Under the pieces are notes generated by a model, which searched no databases, was not told the DNA's origin, and was given only the letters and a program-made list of their open reading frames with translations. A stretch of 64,000 nt of DNA, taken from Flavivirga aquimarina (GTDB lineage Bacteria; Bacteroidota; Bacteroidia; Flavobacteriales; Flavobacteriaceae). The translations under genes and the position numbers were made by a program. Shown here piece by piece: positions 53,402 through 63,562 of the stretch (its first letter is position 1; each line of letters starts with the position of its first letter). Where the stretch lies: positions 1-64,000 of the forward strand of contig NZ_JAUOEK010000139.1 in the NCBI RefSeq assembly GCF_030540835.1, read 5' to 3'.

Positions 53402-54691
53402 TTAATTATAAATAAGGTATTTACTCCGTGTTTTTTTATATAGTTCCAAATCCTTTTGCCAAGTGTCTTTAATTTCGGTTTCAGACATACCAGCGACAAT
53501 CTGTTGTTGTAGCTTATTTGTTCCAGCATGTTTTGTGAAATTATCTGTATTGAAAAATAGAGATTTATCCGTCGAATTTTGATAGGCTTCAATCACCCAT
53601 TTTAGTGTCATAATACCATTAAGTTCTTCATCCTTTAAATCTTTACCATAGCACGTAACATTTTTATGCTTAGGGTATTTAGCACCAAAATTAGCTATAG
53701 GTGTATAAGTAAATTTAAAGATTGTTTTATCTAAAAAAGGAGCCCCATATCTTTGAAATTGAAATTCAGTACCACGGCCGGCATTAATATTAGTACCTTC
53801 AAAAAGACCGAGGCTAGGGTATAATTTTATGGATTGATCGTTAGGTAAGTTTGGTGAAGGTCTAATAGGCAAGCTATAAAAAGAGTTGTGCGTGTAGTTT
53901 TTTAAAGGAATAATAATAATCTCGCATTTAGAACCTTTATCTAACCATTTTTCACCATTAATCATTTGTGCATACTCACCAATTGTCATTCCATGAACCA
54001 AAGGTATGGGGTGCATACCTAAGAAACTTTTATTCTCAATTTCTAGAGTAGGGCCATCGATATAATGCCCGTTAGGATTTGGTCTATCTAATATTAAAAC
54101 AGGAATATTTTGTTCAGCACAAGCTTCCATAATATAATGTAAGGTAGAAATATAAGTGTAAAAACGAACACCTACATCCTGAATATCAAAAATAACGATG
54201 TCTAAACCTTCAAGTTGTTCTTTGGTAGGCTTTTTGTTTTTCCCGTAAAGCGATATAAGCGGTAAGTTGGTTTTAGTATCGATACCATCTTTAACAAATT
54301 CACCAGCATCAATACGACCTCTAAAACCATGTTCGGGAGAAAATACTTTCTTTATATCAACTTTTAGAGACAATAATGAATCTACTAAATGTGTATTACG
54401 ATAAAATTCCTTTTCAAATTGAGTTTCATTAGTTTCCGGATCTACTAAAAAAATAGAATCTTTTTTTGTAAAAATTACAGATGTTTGATTCGCAACAATA
54501 CCAACGTGTTTGCCTTTTAATAAAGGTAAATAAGCATCAATTTGGTTAGCTCCAACCGTAATTATACTATCATTTTTTATGGAAAAATGTGTTTTATTTT
54601 TAGTAATTAATTTACTTTTTGCTTTAGAAGCACAAGAAATCATTACAAAAACAAATAATAAAACTGTATTTTTGAAAACATTAAATCTCAT
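53402..54691 (-). CDS. DUF1343 protein, exo-beta-N-acetylmuramidase-like (NamZ type)
   Basis: A 429-residue lipoprotein: LLFVFVMISCASKAKS gives the lipobox cysteine. The mature part has the DUF1343 pattern, KHVGIVANQTSVI, KKVFSPEHGFRGRIDAGEFV, DIVIFDIQDVGVRFYTYIST and LDRPNPNGHYIDGP. DUF1343 enzymes cut MurNAc from the ends of peptidoglycan fragments, so it is likely to act in muropeptide recycling in the periplasm. It is head to head with the permease at 54700, only 8 bp between start codons. Confidence 0.85.
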   Translation of the reverse strand: MRFNVFKNTVLLFVFVMISCASKAKSKLITKNKTHFSIKNDSIITVGANQIDAYLPLLKGKHVGIVANQTSVIFTKKDSIFLVDPETNETQFEKEFYRNTHLVDSLLSLKVDIKKVFSPEHGFRGRIDAGEFVKDGIDTKTNLPLISLYGKNKKPTKEQLEGLDIVIFDIQDVGVRFYTYISTLHYIMEACAEQNIPVLILDRPNPNGHYIDGPTLEIENKSFLGMHPIPLVHGMTIGEYAQMINGEKWLDKGSKCEIIIIPLKNYTHNSFYSLPIRPSPNLPNDQSIKLYPSLGLFEGTNINAGRGTEFQFQRYGAPFLDKTIFKFTYTPIANFGAKYPKHKNVTCYGKDLKDEELNGIMTLKWVIEAYQNSTDKSLFFNTDNFTKHAGTNKLQQQIVAGMSETEIKDTWQKDLELYKKTRSKYLIYN

Positions 54692-54699
54692 AGAATAAT

Positions 54700-55935
54700 T
54701 TGAATTACGAGTTTTTTATAGCTAAACGAATTATTGGTAGTAAAGCGTATAAAAGTAGTATATCGGCACCAATAATAAAAATAGGTATTGCAGCAATTGC
54801 TATTGGCATTGTAGTGATGATGATAGCTATAGCCACAGGTATAGGCCTACAACATAAAATTCGTGATAAAGTAGTGGCCTTCAATGGGCATATTACTATC
54901 ACCAATTATGATAGTAATAGTTCTCAGGAAAATATTGTTCCGATATCTAAAGACCAAGAATTTTATCCGGAGTTTAAAAATGTTGAAGGTATTAGTCATG
55001 TTCAAGCGGTAGCAGCAAAGTTTGGAGTTATTAGAACTAAAACTGATTTTGAAGGCGTTTATTTAAAAGGTGTAGGAGCCGATTACAATTGGAACTATTT
55101 TAAAGAATTTTTATTAGAAGGAAAACTTCCAGACTATACAGGTAAAAGAAATGAAGAGGTTTTAATATCTCAATTTTTGGCTAATAGGCTAAAGTTAAAA
55201 CTTAACGAAACATTTCAAATGGTGTTTCCAAAAGATGATCCGGAAAAATTACCAAATATTATTACGTATCATATTGTTGGGATTTATAATTCAGGGTTTC
55301 AGGATTTTGATGCGAATTACATCGTCGGTGACATTCGCCATTTACAAAGAATAAATAGGTGGAAGGACAATCAAATTGGGAATTTTGAAGTGTTTATTGA
55401 TAATTACAATGAAATAGAAAGAAAAGGCATCGAAATATATCAAAATATACCCTCTGTACTTAATGCAGAAACAATTACAAATAAGTATGCTTCTATTTTT
55501 GATTGGATTCAAATTTTTGATAAAAATATTTATGGTATTATAGGTATCATGATACTTGTAGCAGGTATTAACATGATAACTGCATTACTTGTTTTAATAT
55601 TAGAGCGTACTCAAATGATAGGGATATTAAAAGCAATAGGAAGTAATAATTGGAGCATCCGTAAATTGTTTTTATATAATGCATCTTATTTGATTTTACT
55701 CGGGTTATTATGGGGGAATATTATTGGGTTAGGACTCATCTTCGCCCAAAAATATTTTAAATTATTCCCATTAGATCCAAGTGTGTACTATGTTACTGAA
55801 GTTCCTATTTACGTTAATTTAGGCTATATTATTTCACTAAACATTGGTACACTTTTACTTTGTTTACTTATGCTTTTAATACCATCGTATATCATTACAA
55901 AAATATCTCCTGTAAAAGCCATTAGGTTTGAATAA
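54700..55935 (+). CDS. FtsX-like ABC permease (LolC/E type)
   Basis: A 411-residue inner-membrane permease with one N-terminal helix (PIIKIGIAAIAIGIVVMMIA), a large periplasmic domain and three C-terminal helices (IYGIIGIMILVAGINMITAL then ILERTQMIGILKAIGSNNWS). The layout fits LolC/E-type lipoprotein-release permeases, with ILERTQMIGILKAIG a typical coupling helix. The start is TTG at 54700. The first codons LNYEFFIAKRIIGSK are what such proteins begin with, so it is supported. The start codon is 8 bp from that of the divergent muramidase gene. Confidence 0.88.
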   Translation: MNYEFFIAKRIIGSKAYKSSISAPIIKIGIAAIAIGIVVMMIAIATGIGLQHKIRDKVVAFNGHITITNYDSNSSQENIVPISKDQEFYPEFKNVEGISHVQAVAAKFGVIRTKTDFEGVYLKGVGADYNWNYFKEFLLEGKLPDYTGKRNEEVLISQFLANRLKLKLNETFQMVFPKDDPEKLPNIITYHIVGIYNSGFQDFDANYIVGDIRHLQRINRWKDNQIGNFEVFIDNYNEIERKGIEIYQNIPSVLNAETITNKYASIFDWIQIFDKNIYGIIGIMILVAGINMITALLVLILERTQMIGILKAIGSNNWSIRKLFLYNASYLILLGLLWGNIIGLGLIFAQKYFKLFPLDPSVYYVTEVPIYVNLGYIISLNIGTLLLCLLMLLIPSYIITKISPVKAIRFE

Positions 55936-56133
55936 TTATTTAATATTTTGAGATCCCTTTTTGTACGTGCCTAAAGGACATTAAGCACAGTTTAAGAACA
56001 TATCTTTCTTATACAGAACATGTTTAAGCATCACCAAAAGGATAAACCTGTCTTGAGTAAGTTCAAAGAGTCGTATTACTAATGCGCTAATAATTAACTT
56101 TTTAATTTAAATTTGTAATATAAAACTCATATT

Positions 56134-57492
56134 ATGGAATATGCTGAGAATATATTGGGCACTATAGGTAATACACCATTGGTGAAATTAAATAAACTGG
56201 TAGAGGAATTACCATGCTTAGTTTTAGCAAAATACGAAACATTTAATCCCGGCAATTCTGTAAAAGATAGAATGGCTGTTAAAATGATTGAAGATGCAGA
56301 GGCAGATGGGCGGTTAAAACCGGGAGGAACTATTATAGAAGGTACATCTGGTAATACAGGAATGGGATTGGCTTTAGCGGCTGTAGTAAAAGGTTACAAA
56401 ACGATTTGTGTTATAAGCGATAAACAGAGTAAGGAAAAAATGGACATCTTACGAGCAGTAGGTAGTAAAGTTGTAGTATGTCCAACCAATGTTGACCCCG
56501 AAGATCCAAAATCATATTATTCAACCTCAAAAAGGTTAGCAGAAGAAACGCCGAACTCCTGGTATGTAAATCAGTACGATAACTTAAGTAATACAGCAGC
56601 ACATTACGAAAGCACAGGGCCTGAAATATGGAAACAAACCGACGGTAAAGTAACTCATTTCTTGGTGGGAGTTGGAACAGGAGGCACCATATCTGGAGTT
56701 GGTAAATATTTAAAAGAGCAAAACCCGAATATTAAAGTTTGGGGCATAGATACCTATGGTTCAGTTTTTAAAAAATATCATGAAACCGGAATATTTGACG
56801 AAAATGAGATTTACCCTTATATTACAGAAGGTATAGGAGAAGATATCATACCGAAAAATGTCAATTTTGACGTTATAGATGGGTTTACCAAAGTGACCGA
56901 TAAAGATGCTGCAATTTATACCCAAAAATTAGCAAAATTAGAAGGTATGTTTCTTGGTAACTCAGCAGGTGCAGCCATAAAAGGACTTCTGCAATTAAAA
57001 GATCAATTTAAGAAAGACGATGTCGTGGTGGTTTTATTTCATGATCATGGAAGCCGCTATGTTGGAAAAATGTTTAATGATGAATGGATGCGCGATCGTG
57101 GATTTATTGAAGATAAACTAACCAGTGCGCAAGACGTTATTAATAATCATTTAGACAAACCTTTAATAACAGTAAAGACAGAAGAATTAGTCTCTCATGC
57201 TATTGAGCGTATGAAGGCATATAAAATTTCCCAAATACCCGTTGAAGATTCGTCAGGATTTGTTGGTGCAGTCGATGAGGCGGATTTGTTACGAAAATAT
57301 ATTGAAAATAAAGACATTTCTAATTTACCAATTAAAGAAGTTATGCATAAGCCGTTTCCAATAGTTAGTAAAAATACACCTATTGAAGCTATTTCTAAAT
57401 TATTTGATAGAGATAATAATGCTGTATTGGTAAAACTAAGCAATGATGAATATCAAATTATTACCAAGTATGATATTATTAGTGTATTGTAA
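56134..57492 (+). CDS. Cystathionine beta-synthase-type PLP enzyme with CBS domains
   Basis: A 452-residue cytoplasmic enzyme. The first 330 residues are a fold-type II PLP enzyme with NPGNSVKDRMAVKMI (Schiff-base lysine), EGTSGNTGMGLALA for phosphate-binding, and VGTGGTISGVGKYL. The last 110 form two CBS domains (MKAYKISQIPVEDSSGF and MHKPFPIVSKNTPIEAI) that may bind adenosyl compounds. It likely makes cystathionine from serine and homocysteine in transsulfuration. A cysteine synthase role is possible. A terminator follows. Confidence 0.9.
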   Translation: MEYAENILGTIGNTPLVKLNKLVEELPCLVLAKYETFNPGNSVKDRMAVKMIEDAEADGRLKPGGTIIEGTSGNTGMGLALAAVVKGYKTICVISDKQSKEKMDILRAVGSKVVVCPTNVDPEDPKSYYSTSKRLAEETPNSWYVNQYDNLSNTAAHYESTGPEIWKQTDGKVTHFLVGVGTGGTISGVGKYLKEQNPNIKVWGIDTYGSVFKKYHETGIFDENEIYPYITEGIGEDIIPKNVNFDVIDGFTKVTDKDAAIYTQKLAKLEGMFLGNSAGAAIKGLLQLKDQFKKDDVVVVLFHDHGSRYVGKMFNDEWMRDRGFIEDKLTSAQDVINNHLDKPLITVKTEELVSHAIERMKAYKISQIPVEDSSGFVGAVDEADLLRKYIENKDISNLPIKEVMHKPFPIVSKNTPIEAISKLFDRDNNAVLVKLSNDEYQIITKYDIISVL

Positions 57493-57517
57493 CCAATAAT
57501 AGAAACATAATTTATAA

Positions 57518-57548
57518 AACCTTGAATAAACTTATTCAGGGTTTTTTT
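57518..57548 (+). terminator. Intrinsic terminator after cystathionine beta-synthase
   Basis: AACCTTGAATAA (57518-57529) pairs with TTATTCAGGGTT (57532-57543), one G-T pair, followed by a run of T to 57548. The position 25 bp after the stop codon is usual. Confidence 0.85.
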
Positions 57549-57736
57549 ATGCGACTTTTTAATGTTGTGTGTGATTCTATTTTATAATAGAACTTTGAGT
57601 TCGTGTTTTTTCTTTAAACCTCTGTAAGTAAAAACTTTAAAAAAAATTTTGTTTATACAGGATTTTATTATATTTTCGATGAAATGTATAAATTTAACGA
57701 CAAAATACATTAAGTGCTAACTGTAAAATATCCGTT

Positions 57737-58864
57737 ATGAATGTTCAACAAATATCTCTACAACAAGATAAATGGCTAGAAAATATTTCGATTTTAAATA
57801 TTGAAGCCAATATATTTCTACTTTTTGTTTCCCCAAGTTTTAGTCAAAAAAAAGAAGTGCTGGATTTTATAAATAATAAGTATCCGGAAGCTATCATAAT
57901 GGGGTGTTCAACAGCAGGTGAAATATCAGATATTACTGTAAAAGATGGGACGATATCTTTAACAGCAATACAACTAGACAAAGTTGTTTGTAAAAAAGCG
58001 TCAATCGAAATTATTGATATGGAATGTAGCTATAAATCTGGGCAATATTTAGCCAAAACCCTGTATAATGAAGATTTGCGACATGTATTAGTTTTAAGTG
58101 ATGGGCTTAATGTTAATGGAGCAGATTTAGTTTCTGGCTTAAAATCGATAGTCCCTAATGTAAGTATAACAGGAGGATTGGCTGCCGATGGTTCAGACTT
58201 TAATAAAACATTTGTTATTAATGGTGATAAAATAGTAGATAAAACTATTATAGCTTTAGGTTTTTATGGAGAGCATTTAAAAGTAGGATTTAGTTCAAAA
58301 GGAGGATGGGATAGTTTTGGTATAGAACGATTGGTAACAAAATCGGAGAAAAATGTGCTTTATGAATTAGATGGATTACCAGCGTTAGAGTTATATAAAT
58401 CCTTTTTAGGAAAGCAAGCAGATAATCTTCCAAGTTCAGGATTATTATTTCCTTTAAGCATGCGATTAGACAAAGATTCAACCCCGGTTGTTAGAACCAT
58501 TTTAGCCGTAGATGAAGAAAACCAAAGTTTAACATTTGCAGGTAATATTCCAAAAGGGGCCTATGTTCGTTTAATGAAGGCTAATATTGATAGATTAATA
58601 GATGGTGCAGCAGATTCTGCAATAGGAGCCAATAAAGAACAGGAAAAAAATACAGAATTAGCTATTCTTATTAGTTGTGTAGGGCGTCGCCTAGTACTTA
58701 AACAATTGGTTGAAGAAGAAGTAGAAGCTGTTAGAGAAGTAATAGGAGAAAAACCTAGTATTACTGGGTTTTATTCATACGGAGAAATTGCTCCTTTTGG
58801 AGAATTTTCGCCTTGCGAATTACATAATCAAACGATGACTATTACGACACTTTCAGAATGTTAA
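57737..58864 (+). CDS. FIST-domain sensor protein (possibly NosP-like)
   Basis: A 375-residue cytoplasmic sensor made of FIST_N and FIST_C domains: PEAIIMGCSTAGEISDITVK and VLSDGLNVNGADLVSGL in the first half, GLAADGSDFNKTFVINGD in the centre, and FYSYGEIAPFGEFSPCELHN at the end, the last being the FIST_C hallmark. FIST proteins bind small ligands, and the NosP group carries heme and senses nitric oxide. The gene overlaps the next, a hybrid histidine kinase, by 7 bp, the typical layout of NosP with its kinase. Heme-binding is inferred, not shown. Confidence 0.85.
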   Translation: MNVQQISLQQDKWLENISILNIEANIFLLFVSPSFSQKKEVLDFINNKYPEAIIMGCSTAGEISDITVKDGTISLTAIQLDKVVCKKASIEIIDMECSYKSGQYLAKTLYNEDLRHVLVLSDGLNVNGADLVSGLKSIVPNVSITGGLAADGSDFNKTFVINGDKIVDKTIIALGFYGEHLKVGFSSKGGWDSFGIERLVTKSEKNVLYELDGLPALELYKSFLGKQADNLPSSGLLFPLSMRLDKDSTPVVRTILAVDEENQSLTFAGNIPKGAYVRLMKANIDRLIDGAADSAIGANKEQEKNTELAILISCVGRRLVLKQLVEEEVEAVREVIGEKPSITGFYSYGEIAPFGEFSPCELHNQTMTITTLSEC

Positions 58865-60597
58865 ACAAAGATTATCATAGACTCTTAAAGCGTCAGCTTA
58901 AAAAAACAGGATTAGACATGTCTGAGAACCTAGAGTATGTCCGGTTTTTTAATATGGTTAACGATGCTTATAAAAGTTTTGATAATGATGTAAAACATAT
59001 CGAAAATATTCTTGAAGAAAGTTCTAAAGAACTATTTGTAGCTAATCAAGAATTAATAAAAGAAAGAGACCATACTAACAAAAAATTAGAAAATATTGTA
59101 GACAATATAGGAGGTGTTCTTTTTGAAACAGATTTAGAGGGTAATTTTACTTTTTTAAATAATGCATGGGCGGAATATTCGGGAATTCCTATAAGTAGTG
59201 CCATAGGAAAAAGTTTTAGACACTTTTTACACGGAGAGAATATTGATGGGTCTGAACGATTTGATAAATTGTTTTCTAGAAAGAAAGAACATATTAAGTT
59301 TATATTTAAGAATAAGAAAAATGACGAATTAATGTGGTTTGAAGTAAAATCAAAACTCATTAAAGATCGTAATGGAGAACTAATTGGATATATAGGAACC
59401 ATAACAGATGTAACAAACCTCAAAGAAACAGAAATACAATTACAGAAAGCAAGTAAATCTAAAGATGAATTTTTGTCTACCATGTCTCATGAAATTAGGA
59501 CACCATTAAATGCTGTTACTGGATTAACAAATATTTTATTAATGGAAGATCACTTGCCCGATCAGTTAGAAAATCTAAAAGCATTAAAATATTCGGGAGA
59601 ACACCTATTAGGATTAATAAATGATTTATTAGATTTTGATAAAATAAAATCTGGAAAATTAAAACTAGTAGAAAAGGATTTTAGTCTAAATTATTTTTTA
59701 GAAAATATAAGGTCTCATTTTAGTTTAAGAACAGAGAAGAAAGGGTTGATCTTTAACGTAATTAAAGAAAATGATGTACCAGATAATATAATTGGAGATA
59801 AATTAAAGCTAACTCAAATAATTAAAAATTTATTAAGCAATTCTTTGAAGTTTACCGAAAAAGGATGTATCAATCTTAATGTTAAAAATTTAGGAGTAAA
59901 AGAAAATAAAGTAACCCTCGTTTTTAAAGTCATAGATACAGGGATAGGAATATCAAAAGATAGACAGAAATCTATTTTTGAAAGCTTTATGCAAGCAAGT
60001 TCTGAGACTTCCATAAAATATGGAGGTACAGGTCTTGGTTTATCTATAAGTAAAAAACTATTACACCTTCAAGATAGTGATTTAATAGTTGAAAGTAAAT
60101 TAGGTAAAGGGTCTACATTTTCATTTGAAATTACTTATAAGATAAGTAACAGGCTAAGTGTTTATGAACCTGATATGATCAAGATGCAACCAGATTATGA
60201 GCCTATTAATATAGATGTACTAGTTGCAGAAGATAATAAAATGAATGTGCTAATACTCAAACGCTTTTTTGCTAAATGGGGAATCACATATACTATTGCA
60301 GAAAATGGAGAAGAAGTATTAAACCTCTTTGATAAAAAGGATTATGATTTAATACTTATGGATTTGCAAATGCCTAAGATAAATGGATATGAAGCGGCAA
60401 AAATTATTAGAAAATCAAAAGATAAAAACAAAGCTAATGTGCCAATAATTGCTTTAACAGCTTTTGCCCAAACCGATATTAAAAAGAAAACAGAACAATA
60501 TAAAATGAATGGATTTATGGGGAAACCTTTTAATCCTGAAAAGTTGTATAAATTACTAAAATCTTATAGCAAAGCTTATAATAAAAAAGCTATGTGA
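58858..60597 (+). CDS. Hybrid histidine kinase (PAS-HisKA-HATPase-REC)
   Basis: A 579-residue cytoplasmic signalling protein. A coiled coil of about 45-85 leads into a PAS domain (about 75-190, GGVLFETDLEGNFTFLNNAW). The HisKA motif FLSTMSHEIRTPLNAV has the phosphate-accepting histidine 211, the ATPase domain follows with KLTQIIKNLLSNSLKFT and GIGISKDRQKSIFESF, and a receiver domain (455-575) has aspartate 502 in LILMDLQMP. No membrane segment is present. It overlaps the FIST gene by 7 bp, so the FIST protein probably controls the kinase. No output regulator gene lies near. Confidence 0.92.
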   Translation: MLNKDYHRLLKRQLKKTGLDMSENLEYVRFFNMVNDAYKSFDNDVKHIENILEESSKELFVANQELIKERDHTNKKLENIVDNIGGVLFETDLEGNFTFLNNAWAEYSGIPISSAIGKSFRHFLHGENIDGSERFDKLFSRKKEHIKFIFKNKKNDELMWFEVKSKLIKDRNGELIGYIGTITDVTNLKETEIQLQKASKSKDEFLSTMSHEIRTPLNAVTGLTNILLMEDHLPDQLENLKALKYSGEHLLGLINDLLDFDKIKSGKLKLVEKDFSLNYFLENIRSHFSLRTEKKGLIFNVIKENDVPDNIIGDKLKLTQIIKNLLSNSLKFTEKGCINLNVKNLGVKENKVTLVFKVIDTGIGISKDRQKSIFESFMQASSETSIKYGGTGLGLSISKKLLHLQDSDLIVESKLGKGSTFSFEITYKISNRLSVYEPDMIKMQPDYEPINIDVLVAEDNKMNVLILKRFFAKWGITYTIAENGEEVLNLFDKKDYDLILMDLQMPKINGYEAAKIIRKSKDKNKANVPIIALTAFAQTDIKKKTEQYKMNGFMGKPFNPEKLYKLLKSYSKAYNKKAM

Positions 60598-60663
60598 TTA
60601 TTTCCACATAAATATATTTCCAAGTAACTAAAAAAACATAAAAAGTAAGTTTAATCTTACTCT

Positions 60664-60671
60664 TATATTTG
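60664..60671 (+). promoter_or_regulatory. Candidate -7 promoter box of the DUF2851 gene
   Basis: TATATTTG matches TAnnTTTG and lies 31 bp before the ATG at 60703. No clear -33 box is seen. Confidence 0.45.
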
Positions 60672-60702
60672 TATCTTGCTTACAAATATTGATTTTAGTT
60701 AT

Positions 60703-61974
60703 ATGCAAGAAAATTTTTTACACTATATCTGGAAATATAAAAAATTTCAAATAAATCACCTCAAATCAGTAACAGGTGAAACCGTAAAAATTAATACTGT
60801 AGGGGAACATAACTTTAATTCAGGTCCAGATTTTCTCAATTCACAACTTATAATTGATGAGTTACTTTGGGCAGGTAACGTAGAGATTCATGTGAAATCG
60901 TCCGATTGGTTTTTACATAATCACGAACAAGACAGCGCATACGATAATGTTATTTTGCATGTGGTTTGGGAACATGACACAGATATTTTTAGAAAAAATA
61001 ATAAAGTAATACCTACTTTAGAGTTAAAAGACTTAATTGATAAAAGTGTTTTAGTTAATTACGAAAAGTTGTTTGCCGAGCAAAACAAATGGATTAATTG
61101 TGAGCATGATTTTGCAAGTGTTAATGATTTTGTTTTGAGTAATTGGTTAGAACATTTGTACTTAGAACGTCTAGAACGAAAAACTAAAACAATAGAATCG
61201 CTTTTAAAAGAATCTAAAAATGATTGGGAAGCTGTGTTATTTAGAATGTTATCTAAAAGTTTCGGGCTTAAAGTAAACGGAGATTCATTTTTTAGTTTGG
61301 CTCAATCTATAGATTTTTCGGTAGTTAGAAAATTGCAGTCAAATCAACAAGCTTTAGAAGCATTACTATTTGGTCAGTCTGGATTGTTGAAACAGGATAT
61401 AGAAGGTGCATATTATTTAAATTTGACTAAAGAGTACCAATTTTTAAAACAAAAGTTTAAATTACAAAATAGCCAAGTATTACCATGTCACTTTTTTAGA
61501 TTACGTCCTATAAACTTTCCAACCATTAGATTGTCGCAATTGGCAAGTTTATACTTTAAACATCAAAACCTATTTTCAAAGATTATAGAAGTAAATCATT
61601 TAGATGATTTGTATAAGCTATTTAAAGTATCAACATCAAAGTTTTGGGAGACACATTATACGTTTCAAAAAGAATCAAAATCAATTAAAAAAACACTTAC
61701 AAAATCGTTTATAGACCTATTGATAATTAATACAATACTACCTCTCAAATTCTGTTATGCAAAACAAAGAGCAATAGAGGCAGATTCAGATATTATAAAA
61801 ATAGCTACTTCAATTACCTCAGAAAAGAATAGCATCATCGATGCATTTAATAACTTAAAAAAGACTACAAAATCATCATTAGACTCACAAGCTCTCATCC
61901 AGCTTAAAACAGCTTATTGCGATAAAAACAAATGTTTACAATGTGCCGTTGGTAATGCTTTAATAATTAAATAA
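60703..61974 (+). CDS. DUF2851-family protein
   Basis: A 423-residue cytoplasmic protein of the DUF2851 family, found in most Bacteroidota and without known function. The pattern VGEHNFNSGPDFLNSQLIID then LLWAGNVEIHVKSSDW is the typical N-terminal part, and the C-terminal CDKNKCLQCAVGNALI has a cysteine cluster. The frame opens at a TTG at 60676, but the ATG at 60703 (MQENFLHYIWKYKK) is preferred. The conserved D/E/H residues suggest a nuclease-like active site, which is inference. A PspC-like gene follows. Confidence 0.82.
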   Translation: MQENFLHYIWKYKKFQINHLKSVTGETVKINTVGEHNFNSGPDFLNSQLIIDELLWAGNVEIHVKSSDWFLHNHEQDSAYDNVILHVVWEHDTDIFRKNNKVIPTLELKDLIDKSVLVNYEKLFAEQNKWINCEHDFASVNDFVLSNWLEHLYLERLERKTKTIESLLKESKNDWEAVLFRMLSKSFGLKVNGDSFFSLAQSIDFSVVRKLQSNQQALEALLFGQSGLLKQDIEGAYYLNLTKEYQFLKQKFKLQNSQVLPCHFFRLRPINFPTIRLSQLASLYFKHQNLFSKIIEVNHLDDLYKLFKVSTSKFWETHYTFQKESKSIKKTLTKSFIDLLIINTILPLKFCYAKQRAIEADSDIIKIATSITSEKNSIIDAFNNLKKTTKSSLDSQALIQLKTAYCDKNKCLQCAVGNALIIK

Positions 61975-62111
61975 TAATAACTCGTACCAATTTGAGTATT
62001 TCTTTTAGTTTTCAACGAATTTATTATTCCACCTTTCGGCTTTGCTAGAGATAAACTTCAGTGAGAATCTAAAATATATAATTTTATTAAATTTTATATT
62101 TAAATTGCAGC

Positions 62112-62339
62112 ATGAATAATATTTATAAACCATTACTGTTTTTTCAAAAGCATGGTTATTATGTTTGTCAGCGTATAGCAGATAGGTTAGGTATTAGGGC
62201 CAAGGTGGTAAGAACATCATTTATGTATGTAACGTTTGTAACCGTTGGGTTTGGTTTTGCGCTGTATCTGTTCTTAGCTTTTTGGATGCGAATAAAAGAT
62301 TTAGTCTATACTAAACGCTCATCTGTTTTCGATTTATAA
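62112..62339 (+). CDS. PspC-like small membrane protein
   Basis: A 75-residue protein with VCQRIADRLGIRAKVVRTSF followed by one or two hydrophobic helices (TFVTVGFGFALYLFLAFWM), the layout of PspC-family envelope stress proteins. It is next to DUF2851 as in many Flavobacteria. The function is in membrane stress response by family. Confidence 0.78.
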   Translation: MNNIYKPLLFFQKHGYYVCQRIADRLGIRAKVVRTSFMYVTFVTVGFGFALYLFLAFWMRIKDLVYTKRSSVFDL

Positions 62340-62434
62340 TTTATAAAATAAATATAAAAATTAGAGCAACTAAACCAATTTTCTAATATTATTGAATGAA
62401 TTACATCTGCCCACCAAAAAAATAAAAACTACCA

Positions 62435-63454
62435 GTGAACCCACTTATAAAATTTTTTAGAACCAAAATATATACGGCTATATTTTTATTAGTAGTTATT
62501 TTGCTAATAGGTGTTACAGGATATAAGATGTTATCAGGGTATTCTTGGGTAGATGCGCTTTATATGACCGTTATTACCATGACAACTGTTGGTTTTGGAG
62601 AAGTGGTCCCGCTTGATAACCAATCGAAAATTTTCACTATATTTTTAATCTTGGCAAGTGTGGTTATTGTAGGTTACGCCCTCTCAATAATTACAGAGTA
62701 TATTTTGAGTAAAAATGACATTGAAGAATTAAAACATAAAAAGATGCAAAAAAAGATAGAAAGTTACAAAGGTCATATTGTAATTTGTGGTTATGGCAGA
62801 AATGGGAGGCAAGCAGCCAGAAAACTTTTAGCTTACAACAAGCATTTTGTAGTTATTGAAAAGGATAAAGAGGTAGAAGAACGTATGCAAATTGATGGGA
62901 CTCCTTATATTATTGGTAATGCCAACGAAGATGAAACACTTCTTCAAGCAGGAATAGATAGGGCTTCCTGTTTAATATCGGCATTGCCTAATGATGCCGA
63001 TAATTTATTCGTTGTACTTTCAACCAGACAGTTAAATAAATCTATAAATATTATAAGCCGAGCATCTTTAGAAACATCATATAATAAATTAAAGTTGGCT
63101 GGAGCCAATAATGTTATTCTACCTGATAAAATTGGAGGAGATCACATGGCATCTTTAGTCGTTATTCCTGGCTTAATGGAGTTTGTGGATAACCTTTCTA
63201 TAGTTGGAAAATCAAATATTAATATAGAAGAAATCGCTATAGAAAAATTATATACTACAAAAGAAGTAAAAACTATTAAAGATTTAGACCTTCGTAAAAA
63301 AACAGGATGTACCGTTATTGGTTATAAAGATGAGAAAGGCGAATATTTGGTAAATCCTGAGGCAGAACTGGAATTAGCATCAAATTCTAAGATTATTGTT
63401 TTAGGTAGGCCAGAACAGATTGAAGCACTCAATTCGACATACAATATAAATTAG
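62435..63454 (+). CDS. Potassium channel with RCK (TrkA-N/TrkA-C) domains
   Basis: A 339-residue inner-membrane channel subunit. Two helices flank a pore with the selectivity filter TVGFGE in VITMTTVGFGEVVPL. A cytoplasmic RCK N domain follows with IVICGYGRNGRQAARKL and KHFVVIEKDKEV (nucleotide-binding), and an RCK C domain from about 255. The channel would gate potassium flux according to a bound ligand. The start is GTG at 62435 because no ATG fits. Confidence 0.9.
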   Translation: MNPLIKFFRTKIYTAIFLLVVILLIGVTGYKMLSGYSWVDALYMTVITMTTVGFGEVVPLDNQSKIFTIFLILASVVIVGYALSIITEYILSKNDIEELKHKKMQKKIESYKGHIVICGYGRNGRQAARKLLAYNKHFVVIEKDKEVEERMQIDGTPYIIGNANEDETLLQAGIDRASCLISALPNDADNLFVVLSTRQLNKSINIISRASLETSYNKLKLAGANNVILPDKIGGDHMASLVVIPGLMEFVDNLSIVGKSNINIEEIAIEKLYTTKEVKTIKDLDLRKKTGCTVIGYKDEKGEYLVNPEAELELASNSKIIVLGRPEQIEALNSTYNIN

Positions 63455-63562
63455 GGAATTTTTGATTTTAACAAGCATTGTTTTAAAAAATCATTTTTTT
63501 TTAGCATCTTGCTAGCTTTTAATACGAATTTTTCAATAAAATTAATTTAATACGATTTCCTT

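Noticed and set aside
59046-59483. 145-codon minus-strand frame
   Set aside because: It lies inside the histidine kinase gene and has no family pattern.
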